Source of the DNA: an uncultured Verrucomicrobia subdivision 3 bacterium
GTDB lineage: Bacteria; Verrucomicrobiota; Verrucomicrobiia; Limisphaerales; UBA11358
DNA: 64,000 bases
Direction: 5' to 3'
Assembly: GCA_903858275.1 (NCBI GenBank)
Contig: CAIOIC010000132.1
Span: 1 to 64,000, forward strand
In this document: one piece after another, positions 19,405 to 30,354 of the stretch
How positions within the stretch are numbered: the first letter of the stretch is position 1
Layout of the letters: each line of letters starts with the position of its first letter
Notes under the pieces: model-generated
Database searches by the model: none
Told to the model about the DNA's origin: nothing
Seen by the model: only the letters and a program-made list of their open reading frames with translations
Made by a program: the position numbers and the translations under genes

Positions 19405-20733
19405 GTGAAGCCGGATTCCCGCAGCGACATTCCCAGCCTGCCGGAATCTTACCGCACGATTCCGGTGCCAAAGACCTTCAGCTTCTGGCGCAAGCTGCTC
19501 GCCTTCTCCGGCCCCGGCTATCTCGTGGCGGTCGGCTACATGGATCCCGGCAACTGGGCAACCGACCTCGCGGGCGGATCGGCTTTCGGCTACACGCTGC
19601 TCTCCGTCATCCTACTTTCAAACCTCATGGCGATCCTGCTGCAATCACTTTGCGCCAAGCTCGGCATCGTCACCGGCCGCGATCTGGCGCAAGCCTGCCG
19701 CGATAGTTACTCCAAACCCGTTGCCTTCATGCTTTGGCTGATGTGTGAAATTGCCATTTGCGCCTGCGATCTCGCGGAAGTCATCGGCTCGGCCATCGCG
19801 CTGAACCTGCTGTTTGGCCTGCCGCTCGTGTGGGGCGTGTGCATCACCGCGCTGGACGTCCTCGTCGTGATGTTTCTCCAAAACAAAGGCTTTCGCTATA
19901 TCGAAGCACTCGTCATTACGCTCATTCTGCTTATCGGCGGCTGTTTCCTGCTGGAAATTATTTTTTCCAAACCTGAATTCGCAGCGGTGTTCGCGGGCTT
20001 CATTCCCAAGACGGAAATCGTCACGAATCCGGCCATGCTGTTCGTCGCCATCGGCATCCTGGGCGCGACGGTGATGCCGCACAATCTCTACCTTCATTCG
20101 TCCATTGTCCAGACGCGCAAATACGAGCAGACGCCCGAAGGCAAGCGCGAAGCCATCAAGTTCGCCACCATTGATTCCACCACCGCGCTGATGTTCGCCC
20201 TGTTCATCAACGCCGCCATCCTCATCGTCTCCGCCGCCACTTTTTACACGAGCGGGCAGCACGACATCGCGGAAATCCAAGATGCCTACAAACTGCTTTC
20301 GCCCACGCTCGGCGTCGGCGTGGCCAGCACGGTTTTCGCCGTCGCTCTGCTCGCTTCCGGCCAGAACTCCACGCTTACCGGCACGCTCGCCGGCCAGATT
20401 GTCATGGAAGGCTTCCTCAACATCCGCCTGCGTCCGTGGTTGCGCCGCCTCATCACCCGGCTCATCGCCATCGTGCCAGCGGTCATTGTCACCGTGATCT
20501 ACGGCGAAAGCGGCACCGCCAAATTGCTCGTCATCAGCCAGGTCATCTTGAGCCTGCAGCTTTCCTTCGCCGTCATCCCGCTCGTCCTGTTCACCAGCGA
20601 CCGCCGCAAGATGGGCGAATTCGTGAATCCACCCTGGATAAAAACCCTTGCATGGCTCGTGGCCGGTGTCATTGTCGTGTTGAACGTAAAGTTCCTTTTG
20701 AATTTTTTTGGCGTCACCGGCGGACAACCTTAA
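19405..20733 (+). CDS. mntH: Nramp family divalent metal transporter
   Basis: [31 protein letters not shown] and [14 protein letters not shown] Nramp signatures. GTG 19405 preferred as start because the ORF start at TTG 19345 coincides with a promoter-like sequence. Confidence 0.9.
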   Translation: MKPDSRSDIPSLPESYRTIPVPKTFSFWRKLLAFSGPGYLVAVGYMDPGNWATDLAGGSAFGYTLLSVILLSNLMAILLQSLCAKLGIVTGRDLAQACRDSYSKPVAFMLWLMCEIAICACDLAEVIGSAIALNLLFGLPLVWGVCITALDVLVVMFLQNKGFRYIEALVITLILLIGGCFLLEIIFSKPEFAAVFAGFIPKTEIVTNPAMLFVAIGILGATVMPHNLYLHSSIVQTRKYEQTPEGKREAIKFATIDSTTALMFALFINAAILIVSAATFYTSGQHDIAEIQDAYKLLSPTLGVGVASTVFAVALLASGQNSTLTGTLAGQIVMEGFLNIRLRPWLRRLITRLIAIVPAVIVTVIYGESGTAKLLVISQVILSLQLSFAVIPLVLFTSDRRKMGEFVNPPWIKTLAWLVAGVIVVLNVKFLLNFFGVTGGQP

Positions 20734-20740
20734 ACCAGCC

Positions 20741-21169
20741 ATGTATAAAAAAATTCTCATCGCCCTGGAAAACGGGCCGGCGGATCAAACCATCCTGCCG
20801 CACGTCGCCGAACTCGCCGCGAAATTTCAATCCGAGCTGCTTCTGCTGCACGTCGCCGACGGCTTTGCCGCACGTTGCTACGAGCAGTTGAAACTGGCCG
20901 AGTCCGAGGAAATCAAGGGCGACCGCGACTACCTGGAAACCGCCGCCCAGGGATTGCGCCAGCAAGGGCTCGCGGTGAAAACGCAACTGGCCATGGGCGA
21001 TCCGCCCGCCGAGATATTGCGGGTGGCCGACGCGGAAAACTGCGATCTGATCGCGATGACCAGCCACGGCCACCGGTTCTTCGGCGACCTGTTTCACGGC
21101 AGCACCATCACCCAGGTGCGCCACCACACGCAAATTCCCCTGCTCGTCCTGCGCGCGAAGAAGAAATAG
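20741..21169 (+). CDS. Universal stress protein (UspA family)
   Basis: MYKKILIALENGPADQTILPHVAELAAKF...LIAMTSHGHRFFGDLFHGSTITQVRHHTQIPLLVLR is a UspA signature. Confidence 0.92.
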   Translation: MYKKILIALENGPADQTILPHVAELAAKFQSELLLLHVADGFAARCYEQLKLAESEEIKGDRDYLETAAQGLRQQGLAVKTQLAMGDPPAEILRVADAENCDLIAMTSHGHRFFGDLFHGSTITQVRHHTQIPLLVLRAKKK

Positions 21170-21248
21170 TTCTGCCAGCAACCGACATGCGGCACCGGTT
21201 TCACGCAGAGTCGCCGCAGCGGTAAAAGAGAGCGGCGGCGGCGGTGCT

Positions 21249-21638
21249 TTACAATTTGAAATCCGCCGGGCGCTCAACGAAGTGCAGCAGGTTTCCCTCA
21301 CCGTCGGCGAAGAACAAGACTTTTCCGCCACCGGCGGCGGGCCGAACTTCTTCCGTGAACTTCACGCCGCGTGATTCCAGTTCGGCTTTCGCCGCCTCCA
21401 GGGATGGCACGCGGAGCGCGAGATGACGGAAGCCGGCCAGCTTGTTGTTGCCGCGCTCCGGCAAGGGCGCGTCGGCGGGATAGATTTCAAACCAAAGGTT
21501 GGCCAGGGAAATCAGACAGGTGGGCGGATTCTGGCCGTTGTCCCAGACGGCTTGGGCCCCCAGAACGCGCTCATACCAGGTTTTCAATGCGACGGGATCC
21601 GCGGCGGGAATGGCGAGGTGTTCAACATGAATAGTCAT
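21249..21638 (-). CDS. VOC family (glyoxalase-like) protein
   Basis: MTIHVEHLAIPAADPVALKTWYERVLG...RHLALRVPSLEAAKAELESRGVKF...FFADGEGNLLHFVERP. Confidence 0.88.
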   Translation of the reverse strand: MTIHVEHLAIPAADPVALKTWYERVLGAQAVWDNGQNPPTCLISLANLWFEIYPADAPLPERGNNKLAGFRHLALRVPSLEAAKAELESRGVKFTEEVRPAAGGGKVLFFADGEGNLLHFVERPADFKL

Positions 21639-21938
21639 GCGATTTTTATTACACCGCCATAACCCGGCCCGCAACCTTCAAATCGGTTTTTTGAACCACC
21701 CAAAGGCAAATCGCCACATTGAACGCCAGGCCAGCCGGACGGTCAAACGCCAATACGTTGCGGGATTTAATTTTGCCTCATGATCATAGAATTTAAGCGG
21801 TTACGGCGAATAACGGCGGAAGAAGAGCGAGCAAAACGATTGCCGCCGCGTCACTTTTGATTGGACAAACCCCAGTGTTTTCAAGTCTAGTATGGGTTTT
21901 ACATTTTCAGTTAATTTTTAAAATCGAAGAAGCGCCAA

Positions 21939-24900
21939 ATGGAAAAACCGAAATCGAATTCCGCCAAGGGTCCCAAGAGCACCACGGGGAAAAACCAGGA
22001 ACCCGCCAGAGCCGCCACCCCGCCCGCACCGGTGAGGGTGCCACCGCTGTTCCGCAAGAATGACTGGCTAACGGCGGGACTGGTTTTTGGCGTCATCTGG
22101 ATCATTTATCTTTTGACGCTGGCGCCGGAGCTGACCCTGGAAGATTCGGGCGAGCTGTGCACGGCTTCGTATTACGCCGGCATCCCGCATCCGCCGGGCT
22201 ATCCGTTCTGGGCGCTATACAGCTGGTTTTGGACGTGGATTCTCCCGATCGGCAACGTGGCCTGGCGGGTGGAAGTGGGCCAATCGTTTGCCGCCGCGCT
22301 CGGCTGCGGCATGGTGGGGTTGATGGTATCGCGCGGCAGCAGCATGCTCATTGAGGGCATCGAGGAAATCAAAAACATTTCCCGCGGCTGGGAAACCGCC
22401 ATTTGCATGGTATCCGGGTTCGTGGCCGGGACCTTGATGGGCATGGATGGATTCATGTGGAAGGAGTCCGTGGCCATCAACCGCATTTCCCTGTTCGGCG
22501 TCCCCTGGCTGATGGCGGTCATGCTCTTCCTGATGCGCTGGAGCTACGCGCCGCAGCAGCGCCGCTACCTGTATCTGGCCATGCTGTTTTACGGCATCTG
22601 CGCGACGATTCACCAGACGCTGCTCTTGAGCGCCATGGGGGTGGAAATCATCATCGTGCTGGCGCATCCGCGCATCGGCCGCGATTTATTCCTGGGGAAC
22701 TCCTTGATTTATATCGTATGCCTGGTGCTGAAGAGTTCCATCCCAGCGCTGGCGAACATGACGGATGTGGAAGGCGTGCTTTTCCACATGGTGGGATTGG
22801 GATCGATTTTTACCGGCGGCTGGCTGGCGCTAAAAACCCAGGGCGCCGGAACGGAATGGAAAACCCTTTTAGTAATGGGTTTGCTGTGGGTCGCGGGCGT
22901 GTCCTTCTATTTCTACGAGGCGATTTCAGGCATGACGGTTCCGCCCATGCAATGGGGTTACCCGCGCACGGTGGAGGGATTTTTCCACGCGTTGAGCCGC
23001 GGGCAATATGAAACGGCGCGCGGCCTGAATGTGTTTTCCGATCCCAGCCGCTTCATGTTTCAGCTGTGGTATATCGTCCAGGGCTTATCTGAATCCTTTA
23101 GCTGGGTTTACATCTTTGTCGGCCTTTTGCCCTTCCTGTTCCTGCTGAAGATGCACAAGCGGGAGCGCAGCTGGATCATCGGCGTCACCGCCGTGTATAT
23201 TTGCATTTCGGTGCTGCTGGGCATTTTGTTGAACGTCTCGCCCGATCGCCAGTCCTCCGACCTCAACAAGGTTTTCTATACCGCCTCGCACGGACTGTTC
23301 GCCCTGATGATCGGCTACGGTTTAACTTTACTGGCGGCGTATGTGGCGACGCACTACGCGAACTTCCGCCGCTGGGGATTAATGGGCGGGGCCGTGGCCG
23401 TGATCCTGGCGGTTTACTGCCTGCTCGATGCGACGGGCAAACTTTATTACGGCCCCGCGGGTTCCATCAGCCTCTCGCAACTGCCGCAGCACATCGCGAT
23501 GGCGTTTGACAAGGATCAATTTGGCAATCCCGTGTTTGCCAACCTGATCCTGCTCGCCCTGTCGGTCATTTTCATCGCGGCCCTGTTCCTCTACCGCAGC
23601 CGCGGCCCGGTGCTGATTCTCCTCGGGATTTTCCTGATGATGCCCGTCTGCTCCGGCCTGACGCACTGGTATAAGAGCGAGCAGCGCAACCACTGGTTCG
23701 GCTACTGGTTCGGGCACGACATGTTCACGCCGCCGTTCCTGGACACCACCGGCAAGCTGAGCTACGACAACGACCGGCGCGCGGCGCTGCTGAAAGACCC
23801 CAAACAGGCCAAGCAGATCTACCCGGAAATGGCGCGCAATACGGTGCTCTTTGGCGGCACGGATCCCGGCCGTTTCTGCCCGACTTACATCATTTTCTGC
23901 GAGAGCTTCATTCCGCACCGCTGCCAGCCGGCGCAGGATCAAAAATTTGACCGCCGCGATGTATATATCATCACGCAAAACGCGCTGGCCGACGGCACCT
24001 ACCTGAGCTATTTGCGCTCCCAATACAACCGCTCCAAGCAGATTGACCCGCCCTTTTTCAGCCGGCTGTTCAAATATGTTTCCAGCCTGATCCTGGGGGC
24101 CAACAAGTCCGGCAACGTGGTCATGAGCGGCATTGACACCGGCAGTGGCGACTCGGGAAATTCGCTGATTGAAGGCGTGGCCAAGCTGCTTTATTACACG
24201 CTCGATGTACCGTTCACCAAATGGGGCACGCATGTCGAAAAAAAACGCCGGGCCGAAGGGGTTTATCCGCCCAGCGAAATTTACATCCCCTCGCCGGAAG
24301 ATTCGCAAAAATGCTTTGAGAATTACACCCAGGACGTCGCCCGCCGCTCCCAGCTCAATCAACTGCGCCCCGGGGAAGACGTGCGCATTGAAAACGGCCG
24401 CGTCCAGGTTTCCGGCCAGGTGGCCGTGATGAACATCAACGGCCTGCTGTGCAAAGTCATCTTCGACAACTGCCCGACCAATGATTTCTACATTGAGGAA
24501 AGTTTTCCGCTCGAATGGATGTATCCCCACGAAACCCCGTTTGGCATCATCATGAAGATCAACCGGAATCCGGTGACCGAACTTTCCCAGGAGGTCTTTG
24601 ATCTCGATCACAAATTCTGGAGCGATTTCTCCACCCGGCTGTGCGGCAATTGGATCACCTACGACACCACCGTCCAGCAAATCGCCGATTTTTGCGAGCG
24701 GACCTATGTGCGCAACAATTACAAGGGCTATACCGGCGATCGCGCCTTCGTTCGTGACGACGACGCGCAAAAAGCCTTCTCCAAACTGCGCAGCTCCCAG
24801 GCCGGCATGTATGCCTGGCGGCTGGGACAACAATGTCCGCCGGAGTTCCGCCAAAAATCGGCAGCAGCGCAAGCCGCGCTCATCCGCGAAACCGATTTTG

Positions 24901-25574
24901 CCTACAAGCAGGCGTTTACCTTCTGCCCATACAGCCCGGAAGCCGTCTATCGCTACATCAATTTTCTGATGCAATACGGACGTTTTGACGACGCCGTCAT
25001 CGTCGCCAAAACCTGCAAAAAGCTGGATCCCTACAATAATTCCATCACCGAACTCATCCGCCAGCTCGAGGGTTACAAAGCCCAATCCGCCGACCGGACC
25101 CAGGCGATCAACCAGATCAACACGATGGAAGCCATCGCCCGCACCAACCCGAGCAATATCGCCAACCTCCTCACGCTCGGCGGGGCTTATCTGCAAATGC
25201 AGCAGACCAACCGCGCCGCGGAACTTTTTGAGCTGGCGCTGAACAGCCCCGCCATCAAATTTCCGGATGCGGCCGCCATTGCCCAAAGTTTTGCCGGGAT
25301 GGGCAATCTCGGCAAACTGGAGACGGCGCTTCAGAAGCTGGTGGCGTTGGCGCCGGATCAACCCGAGCCACGCTACGACCTGGCCGCGCTGCAGGCCATC
25401 GGCGGGAAAACCGCCGAATCCCTGCAAAATCTTAAAAGCGCGTTGGAAATCAGCGCCAAAAGACTGGCCAGCAACCCCACCGCCAATGATTTGCTGAAAA
25501 CCGCGCGGACCGACCCCCGTTTAACCGCGCTGCGCGCCTTGCCGGAATTTCAAAAACTGGTTCCACCCAAGTAG
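21939..25574 (+). CDS. DUF2723 domain-containing membrane protein with C-terminal TPR-like region
   Basis: LTLAPELTLEDSGELCTASYYAGIPHPPGYPFWALY is characteristic of DUF2723; C-terminal helical repeats. Confidence 0.9.
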   Translation: MEKPKSNSAKGPKSTTGKNQEPARAATPPAPVRVPPLFRKNDWLTAGLVFGVIWIIYLLTLAPELTLEDSGELCTASYYAGIPHPPGYPFWALYSWFWTWILPIGNVAWRVEVGQSFAAALGCGMVGLMVSRGSSMLIEGIEEIKNISRGWETAICMVSGFVAGTLMGMDGFMWKESVAINRISLFGVPWLMAVMLFLMRWSYAPQQRRYLYLAMLFYGICATIHQTLLLSAMGVEIIIVLAHPRIGRDLFLGNSLIYIVCLVLKSSIPALANMTDVEGVLFHMVGLGSIFTGGWLALKTQGAGTEWKTLLVMGLLWVAGVSFYFYEAISGMTVPPMQWGYPRTVEGFFHALSRGQYETARGLNVFSDPSRFMFQLWYIVQGLSESFSWVYIFVGLLPFLFLLKMHKRERSWIIGVTAVYICISVLLGILLNVSPDRQSSDLNKVFYTASHGLFALMIGYGLTLLAAYVATHYANFRRWGLMGGAVAVILAVYCLLDATGKLYYGPAGSISLSQLPQHIAMAFDKDQFGNPVFANLILLALSVIFIAALFLYRSRGPVLILLGIFLMMPVCSGLTHWYKSEQRNHWFGYWFGHDMFTPPFLDTTGKLSYDNDRRAALLKDPKQAKQIYPEMARNTVLFGGTDPGRFCPTYIIFCESFIPHRCQPAQDQKFDRRDVYIITQNALADGTYLSYLRSQYNRSKQIDPPFFSRLFKYVSSLILGANKSGNVVMSGIDTGSGDSGNSLIEGVAKLLYYTLDVPFTKWGTHVEKKRRAEGVYPPSEIYIPSPEDSQKCFENYTQDVARRSQLNQLRPGEDVRIENGRVQVSGQVAVMNINGLLCKVIFDNCPTNDFYIEESFPLEWMYPHETPFGIIMKINRNPVTELSQEVFDLDHKFWSDFSTRLCGNWITYDTTVQQIADFCERTYVRNNYKGYTGDRAFVRDDDAQKAFSKLRSSQAGMYAWRLGQQCPPEFRQKSAAAQAALIRETDFAYKQAFTFCPYSPEAVYRYINFLMQYGRFDDAVIVAKTCKKLDPYNNSITELIRQLEGYKAQSADRTQAINQINTMEAIARTNPSNIANLLTLGGAYLQMQQTNRAAELFELALNSPAIKFPDAAAIAQSFAGMGNLGKLETALQKLVALAPDQPEPRYDLAALQAIGGKTAESLQNLKSALEISAKRLASNPTANDLLKTARTDPRLTALRALPEFQKLVPPK

Positions 25575-25619
25575 TCCACCAATTTGAAGTTTCAAACATT
25601 GAGCCGACCGGCTTGCCCG

Positions 25620-25648
25620 TTGCCGGAACTCCGCGGATCTGCTAGTTT
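25620..25648 (+). promoter_or_regulatory. Candidate promoter upstream of grpE
   Basis: TTGCCG-N17-TAGTTT preceded by GC (extended -10-like). Confidence 0.35.
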
Positions 25649-25678
25649 TCTCACTTAATGTTTGGACGCAAAAAACCT

Positions 25679-26236
25679 ATGAGCAAAACCAAAAACAATT
25701 TGCCCGAGCCCGAAGCCGCCGCCGCGGCGACGGCACCCGCGCCGCCGCCCACGCCGGAGCAAAAGGAAGAACTCCAGAACCGCGTCGCCAAAGCGGATGA
25801 GAACTGGGAGCGCCTGCTCCGCACCACCGCGGATTTTGACAATTTCAAAAAACGCGCCGCCCGCGAAAAAATCGAAGCCGCGCAATACGCCAATTATTCG
25901 CTGATCCAGAAACTACTGCCCGTGCTCGACAATTTTGAGATGGCCCTCGCCGCCGCGCAAAACGCCGAAGGCGACAAGCTCGCCGCGCTCCAATCCGGCG
26001 TCGGGATGATCCAGCAACAGCTCAAGGCCGCACTCACCGAGGCCGGCCTGGAAGAAATTGACGCCGCCGGCAAGCCGTTCGACCCGAATCTGCACGAGGC
26101 CATTTCCGAACAAGAATCCACCGAAGTCGCCGAAGGCAACGTGCGGCAACAACTCCGCAAGGGATACAAACTCAAAGACCGCCTGGTGCGCCCCGCCACC
26201 GTCATCGTCGCCAAAAAGCCGGCGACAAATTCGTAA
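25679..26236 (+). CDS. grpE: Nucleotide exchange factor GrpE
   Basis: [26 protein letters not shown]...[12 protein letters not shown]...[14 protein letters not shown]; followed by dnaJ. Confidence 0.93.
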   Translation: MSKTKNNLPEPEAAAAATAPAPPPTPEQKEELQNRVAKADENWERLLRTTADFDNFKKRAAREKIEAAQYANYSLIQKLLPVLDNFEMALAAAQNAEGDKLAALQSGVGMIQQQLKAALTEAGLEEIDAAGKPFDPNLHEAISEQESTEVAEGNVRQQLRKGYKLKDRLVRPATVIVAKKPATNS

Positions 26237-26262
26237 TTCAACCGGCGTCATCCGAAATCACC

Positions 26263-27369
26263 ATGGCCAAACGCGACTATTACGAAATTCTCGGCGTGCC
26301 GCGCGGCGCGAACGACGACGAAATCAAAAAAGCCTACCGCAAACAGGCGGTAAAATTTCATCCGGACAAAAACCCCGGCGACAAGACCGCCGAGGAAAAT
26401 TTCAAGGAGCTCGGCCATGCCTATGAGATTTTGAGCGACCCCCAAAAGCGCGCCGCCTACGACCAATACGGCCACGACGCCTTCGACCCGCGCGCCCGCG
26501 CCCGCGGCGGCAGCGGCGGCGGGTTCCACGATCCGTTTGATATTTTCCGCGAGGTTTTTGGCGGGGGCGGAGGCGGCCAGGATCCAAACGCGCCGCAGCG
26601 CGGCGATGATTTGCGCTACGACATGCAGATCACGCTTGAAGAATCGGCGCTGGGCTGCGAAAAAGAAATTTCCATCACCAAGCCCGACAAATGCGACAGC
26701 TGCAACGGCTCCGGGGCGGAGGCGGGCTCCAAAATGCGCCAGTGCGGAACGTGCGGCGGACACGGGCAGGTGCTCACCGCCCGCGGCATTTTCAGCATCG
26801 CGCAAACCTGCCCGCACTGCAAGGGCGCGGGGCGCATACTGGAAAAGCCGTGCAAAAAATGTGCCGGCAACGGCAAACAGGAGCGCACTTCAAAAATCAA
26901 ATTGCGCATTCCCGCCGGCGTGGAAGCCGGCTCCCGCCTGCGCTCCGCCGGCAATGGCGAGGCGGGCGCGCGCGGCGGCCCGGCGGGCGATCTCTATGTT
27001 TTCCTGCAGGTCAAACCTCACGAGGTATTTTCCCGCGAGGGCGACGATTTGCTGTGCGAGGTCCCGGTAAGTTTTGCGCAAGCCACGCTAGGCGCGGAGC
27101 TGGAAGTGCCGACGCTGGAAGGCCGAGCCACGATCCGGATTCCCGCCGGGACGCAACCGGGGACATTACTCCGGATCAAGGGGCGCGGCGTAAAAAATCT
27201 CCAAGGCTACGGACAGGGCGACTTGCATATCCGCGTCCAAGTCGAAGTGCCGACGCATTTAAATTCCGAGCAAAAGCAAAAAATCCAGGAATTCGCCGCC
27301 CTGTGCGACGGCAAGGAAGCGCCCCTGGCCCAGGGATTTTTTGAGAAGGCAAAAAAGTTCTTCAAGTGA
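26263..27369 (+). CDS. dnaJ: Chaperone protein DnaJ
   Basis: J domain [35 protein letters not shown], Gly-rich region, four CxxCxGxG-type zinc motifs. Confidence 0.97.
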   Translation: MAKRDYYEILGVPRGANDDEIKKAYRKQAVKFHPDKNPGDKTAEENFKELGHAYEILSDPQKRAAYDQYGHDAFDPRARARGGSGGGFHDPFDIFREVFGGGGGGQDPNAPQRGDDLRYDMQITLEESALGCEKEISITKPDKCDSCNGSGAEAGSKMRQCGTCGGHGQVLTARGIFSIAQTCPHCKGAGRILEKPCKKCAGNGKQERTSKIKLRIPAGVEAGSRLRSAGNGEAGARGGPAGDLYVFLQVKPHEVFSREGDDLLCEVPVSFAQATLGAELEVPTLEGRATIRIPAGTQPGTLLRIKGRGVKNLQGYGQGDLHIRVQVEVPTHLNSEQKQKIQEFAALCDGKEAPLAQGFFEKAKKFFK

Positions 27370-27376
27370 TCCCGCC

Positions 27377-28126
27377 ATGCACCGCTTCTATCTGGCGCCC
27401 GAAAACTGCCGGGGGGACTCACTGCACCTCGACGAACGCGAAGCGCACCATGCGCGGCACGTCCTGCGCTTAAAACCCGGCGACTTCGCGACGGTTCTGG
27501 ACGGCGCCGGCAGTGAATTTCTCGGGGCCGTTGTAAACACCGAAAAAAAGTCCGTAACGCTGGCCGTAAAAGAAAAGAAATCCACGCCGGTCCCGCCCTG
27601 CCCCGCCAGCTTGTTGATCGCCATGCCCAGGGGGAAAATCATCGAAGACATAATACAAAAAGCCACGGAACTCGGGGTACGGCGCATCGTTCCGCTATTG
27701 ACCGAACGCGTGGTGGCGCAACTGGACAGGGAAGGCGCGGAAGCCAAGCGAAACAAATGGCAACAGGTCGCCATCGAAGCCATCAAGCAATGCGGCTCAC
27801 CTTGGCTGCCGCGCGTAGAAACCCCAGTGGCGCTAAAAGAATTTCTCGCGCAGGGCGGATTGCCCGAACTGACCCTGGTCGGCTCGCTGCAGACGAAACG
27901 GGTCCATCCGCACAAGGTTTTGGCCGCATTTTCATCCCAACACGGACGACCGCCCCACAGCGCGGGCCTATGGATCGGGCCGGAAGGCGATTTCACGCTG
28001 GCGGAATTGCAGGCCATCGAAGCGGCGGGTGCGCAGCCGGTGACGCTCGGCAAGCTGACCCTGCGCGTAGAGACCGCGGCGATCTACGGCCTGTCGTTTT
28101 TGAATTACGAGCTTCAGCGCGACTGA
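27377..28126 (+). CDS. rsmE: 16S rRNA (uracil(1498)-N(3))-methyltransferase
   Basis: EREAHHARHVLRLKPGD...KATELGVRRIVPLLTERVV...GPEGDFTLAELQAIEAAGAQPVTLGKLTLRVETAAI. Confidence 0.93.
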   Translation: MHRFYLAPENCRGDSLHLDEREAHHARHVLRLKPGDFATVLDGAGSEFLGAVVNTEKKSVTLAVKEKKSTPVPPCPASLLIAMPRGKIIEDIIQKATELGVRRIVPLLTERVVAQLDREGAEAKRNKWQQVAIEAIKQCGSPWLPRVETPVALKEFLAQGGLPELTLVGSLQTKRVHPHKVLAAFSSQHGRPPHSAGLWIGPEGDFTLAELQAIEAAGAQPVTLGKLTLRVETAAIYGLSFLNYELQRD

Positions 28127-29202
28127 ACCAGCACCCGAAAGGCGCGCCCCAAGTGGTCCGGATGCGTGAGGGTTTGAAACTGCCGGATTTGTTTCGCATC
28201 GAAATTGATGAAGTCGCCGCGCTTCACGGCCGCGCTTAATATCCGGGTGAGGAATTGCGGCTGGGGGCAGCAGCGCTCCGTTTGCAATCCGACTTCCGCC
28301 CCAGCTTTTTGAAGGGCGGAGAAATCAACGTGGGCGGTCAAGTCCTGCTCGCCGGGACGCGCCAGCAAATCGCCGCTCACCTGGTGACGATGATAGGCGC
28401 GCAGGGTGCCATTGATTCGCGAAGGGGAAAACTGCTCTCCGGCGGCAAACCCGTAATCAATCGCCACCAGCTTGCCACCAGCCAAGGTTTGGGCAGCGGC
28501 GCGCCACCAATTTTCAGCGGCCGGTGATTTTTCGATAGTGTAGCCGTCAGGCAGAACCGCCAGGAGTTCCGGCGGAGCGTGGCGGGGGGACAATGAATCA
28601 TGGACCGGTTCCGGCAGGCGCGTCCAGACGAGCTTTTCCCCGGCGAGAGCGACGCCCCACTCGAACCAGTCCCCAGCCGGGGCATCCCAACCCAGGCGAT
28701 GAACCGGCAGGGCATCCAGCAACTCATTGCTAAAGATGATACCGCGGGATCCGGCAAGCGCGGGATCGCCCAAACCGGAAATCCAGCGAACGCCCGACGC
28801 CAATCCTTTCAACGTTTCCCGCTGCCATTGCTGCCGGACCGACGACGGTTCCAGGAGGATATATTCCAATTCCGCGAAAAGCCCAGGACGGTGAAGCTGA
28901 AGCCAGCCCAAAACATCGGCGGCGAGTTTTCCATCGTGCGCGCCAGCCTCGATGATTCGCAAGGGGCGATCCGGAACACGCAATTCGGCGAGCCATTCGG
29001 CAAATTGATACGCGAGCAATTCGCCGAACAAATTCCCCACGCTGACACTGGTAACAAAATCCCCGCGCCGACCGACGCCGCCCGGCGGCTTTTCGTAATA
29101 GCCGGTGGCGGGGGAATAAAGCGCCAGCTCCATGAAGCGCGCAAAGGAAATTGCGCGATGGCGAAGGATTTCCCCGCGGATATTTTCACCCGGCATTTTC
29201 AT
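28114..29202 (-). CDS. Class I SAM-dependent methyltransferase, MidA/NDUFAF7 family
   Basis: ISFARFMELALYSPATGYYEKPPGGVGRRGDFVTSVSVGNLFGELLAYQFAEW...GIIFSNELLDALPVHRL. Confidence 0.9.
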   Translation of the reverse strand: MKMPGENIRGEILRHRAISFARFMELALYSPATGYYEKPPGGVGRRGDFVTSVSVGNLFGELLAYQFAEWLAELRVPDRPLRIIEAGAHDGKLAADVLGWLQLHRPGLFAELEYILLEPSSVRQQWQRETLKGLASGVRWISGLGDPALAGSRGIIFSNELLDALPVHRLGWDAPAGDWFEWGVALAGEKLVWTRLPEPVHDSLSPRHAPPELLAVLPDGYTIEKSPAAENWWRAAAQTLAGGKLVAIDYGFAAGEQFSPSRINGTLRAYHRHQVSGDLLARPGEQDLTAHVDFSALQKAGAEVGLQTERCCPQPQFLTRILSAAVKRGDFINFDAKQIRQFQTLTHPDHLGRAFRVLVQSR

Positions 29203-29205
29203 TGC

Positions 29206-29234
29206 TTGCAGATAAACATGGCTTGCGCTAGTGT
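29206..29234 (+). promoter_or_regulatory. Candidate promoter upstream of pilT
   Basis: TTGCAG-N17-TAGTGT preceded by GC. Confidence 0.35.
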
Positions 29235-29254
29235 CGAATCAACGAGAGGACTTT

Positions 29255-30352
29255 ATGGCTAAAATTGACGCATTTTTCAACCTGATGTTTGAGCAGAAGG
29301 CCTCCGACCTGCACATGGCTTCCGGCAATCCCCCGATGATGCGCATCAACGGAGAGCTGCAACGGGTAGATTATCCCCCGCTGGATAACGATACGCTCAA
29401 GGCCATGCTCTACGAAATCGCGCCGGATTACAAAATCAAACAGTTTGAAGAAACCGGCGATGTGGACTTCGGCTATGAAATCCCGAACATCTCGCGCTTC
29501 CGCGTGAACTTCTTCAACCAGAAAAACGGCGTCAGCGCGGTGTTCCGGCAAATTCCGAGCCGCGTGCTGTCGTTTGAAGATTTCGAAAAATTAGAAGCCC
29601 CGCTGCCCTCGGTATTAAAAAAGTTTGCGATGCTAAACCGCGGGCTCGTGGTCGTCACCGGCCCCACCGGCTCCGGCAAATCCACCACCCTCGCGGCCGT
29701 CGTGGATTACTGCAACCGGAACCGCAAAGATCACATCATCACCGTGGAAGACCCGATCGAGTTTGTCCACGAAAGCAAAAACTGCCTGGTCAATCATCGC
29801 GAGGTCGGCGTGCATACGAAGTCATTTGCCTCGGCGCTGCGCGGCGCCTTGCGCGAAGACCCGGACATCATCCTCGTCGGCGAAATGCGCGATCTGGAAA
29901 CCATCGAACTGGCGATCACGGCGGCCGCAACCGGCCACCTGGTTTTCGGCACGCTGCACACGCAAAGCGCCGCCAAGACCGTGGATCGCATCATTGACGT
30001 TTTTCCCGCCGACCAGCAGAACAAGATCCGGCAAACATTGTCCGAGGCGTTGAAAGGCGTCGTGGCGCAAACATTGTTCAAGCGGTCGGATAAGAAAGGC
30101 CGCGTGGCGGCATTCGAAGTCCTGGTATTCAACACCGCGGTGGCCAACCTCGTACGCGAAGGCAAGACGCATCAGATTCAAGGCATGATCCAGATCGGCA
30201 AGAAATTCGGCAACCAGCAATTGGACGACCACATCATGGAGCACGTCCGCATGAAGCGCATCACCCCGGAAGACGCCTTTGACAAGGCGCTCGACAAGAA
30301 AAAATTCCGCCCGCTGTTAGCACACCCGCCGGAAGACGAAGATGCCCTGTAA
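29255..30352 (+). CDS. pilT: Type IV pilus twitching motility ATPase PilT
   Basis: DLHMASGNPPMMRINGELQRVDYPPL; Walker A GPTGSGKSTTLAAVVDYCN; ILVGEMRDLETIELAITAAATGHLVFGTLHTQSAAKTVDRIIDVFP. Confidence 0.95.
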   Translation: MAKIDAFFNLMFEQKASDLHMASGNPPMMRINGELQRVDYPPLDNDTLKAMLYEIAPDYKIKQFEETGDVDFGYEIPNISRFRVNFFNQKNGVSAVFRQIPSRVLSFEDFEKLEAPLPSVLKKFAMLNRGLVVVTGPTGSGKSTTLAAVVDYCNRNRKDHIITVEDPIEFVHESKNCLVNHREVGVHTKSFASALRGALREDPDIILVGEMRDLETIELAITAAATGHLVFGTLHTQSAAKTVDRIIDVFPADQQNKIRQTLSEALKGVVAQTLFKRSDKKGRVAAFEVLVFNTAVANLVREGKTHQIQGMIQIGKKFGNQQLDDHIMEHVRMKRITPEDAFDKALDKKKFRPLLAHPPEDEDAL

Positions 30353-30354
30353 TT

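Noticed and set aside
19645-20760. 371-aa ORF on the minus strand
   Set aside because: Antisense to mntH; Asp/Glu/His-biased mirror translation.
23379-25427. 682-aa ORF on the minus strand
   Set aside because: Fully antisense to the DUF2723 gene. No recognisable domain; a mirror ORF expected from GC-rich codon bias.
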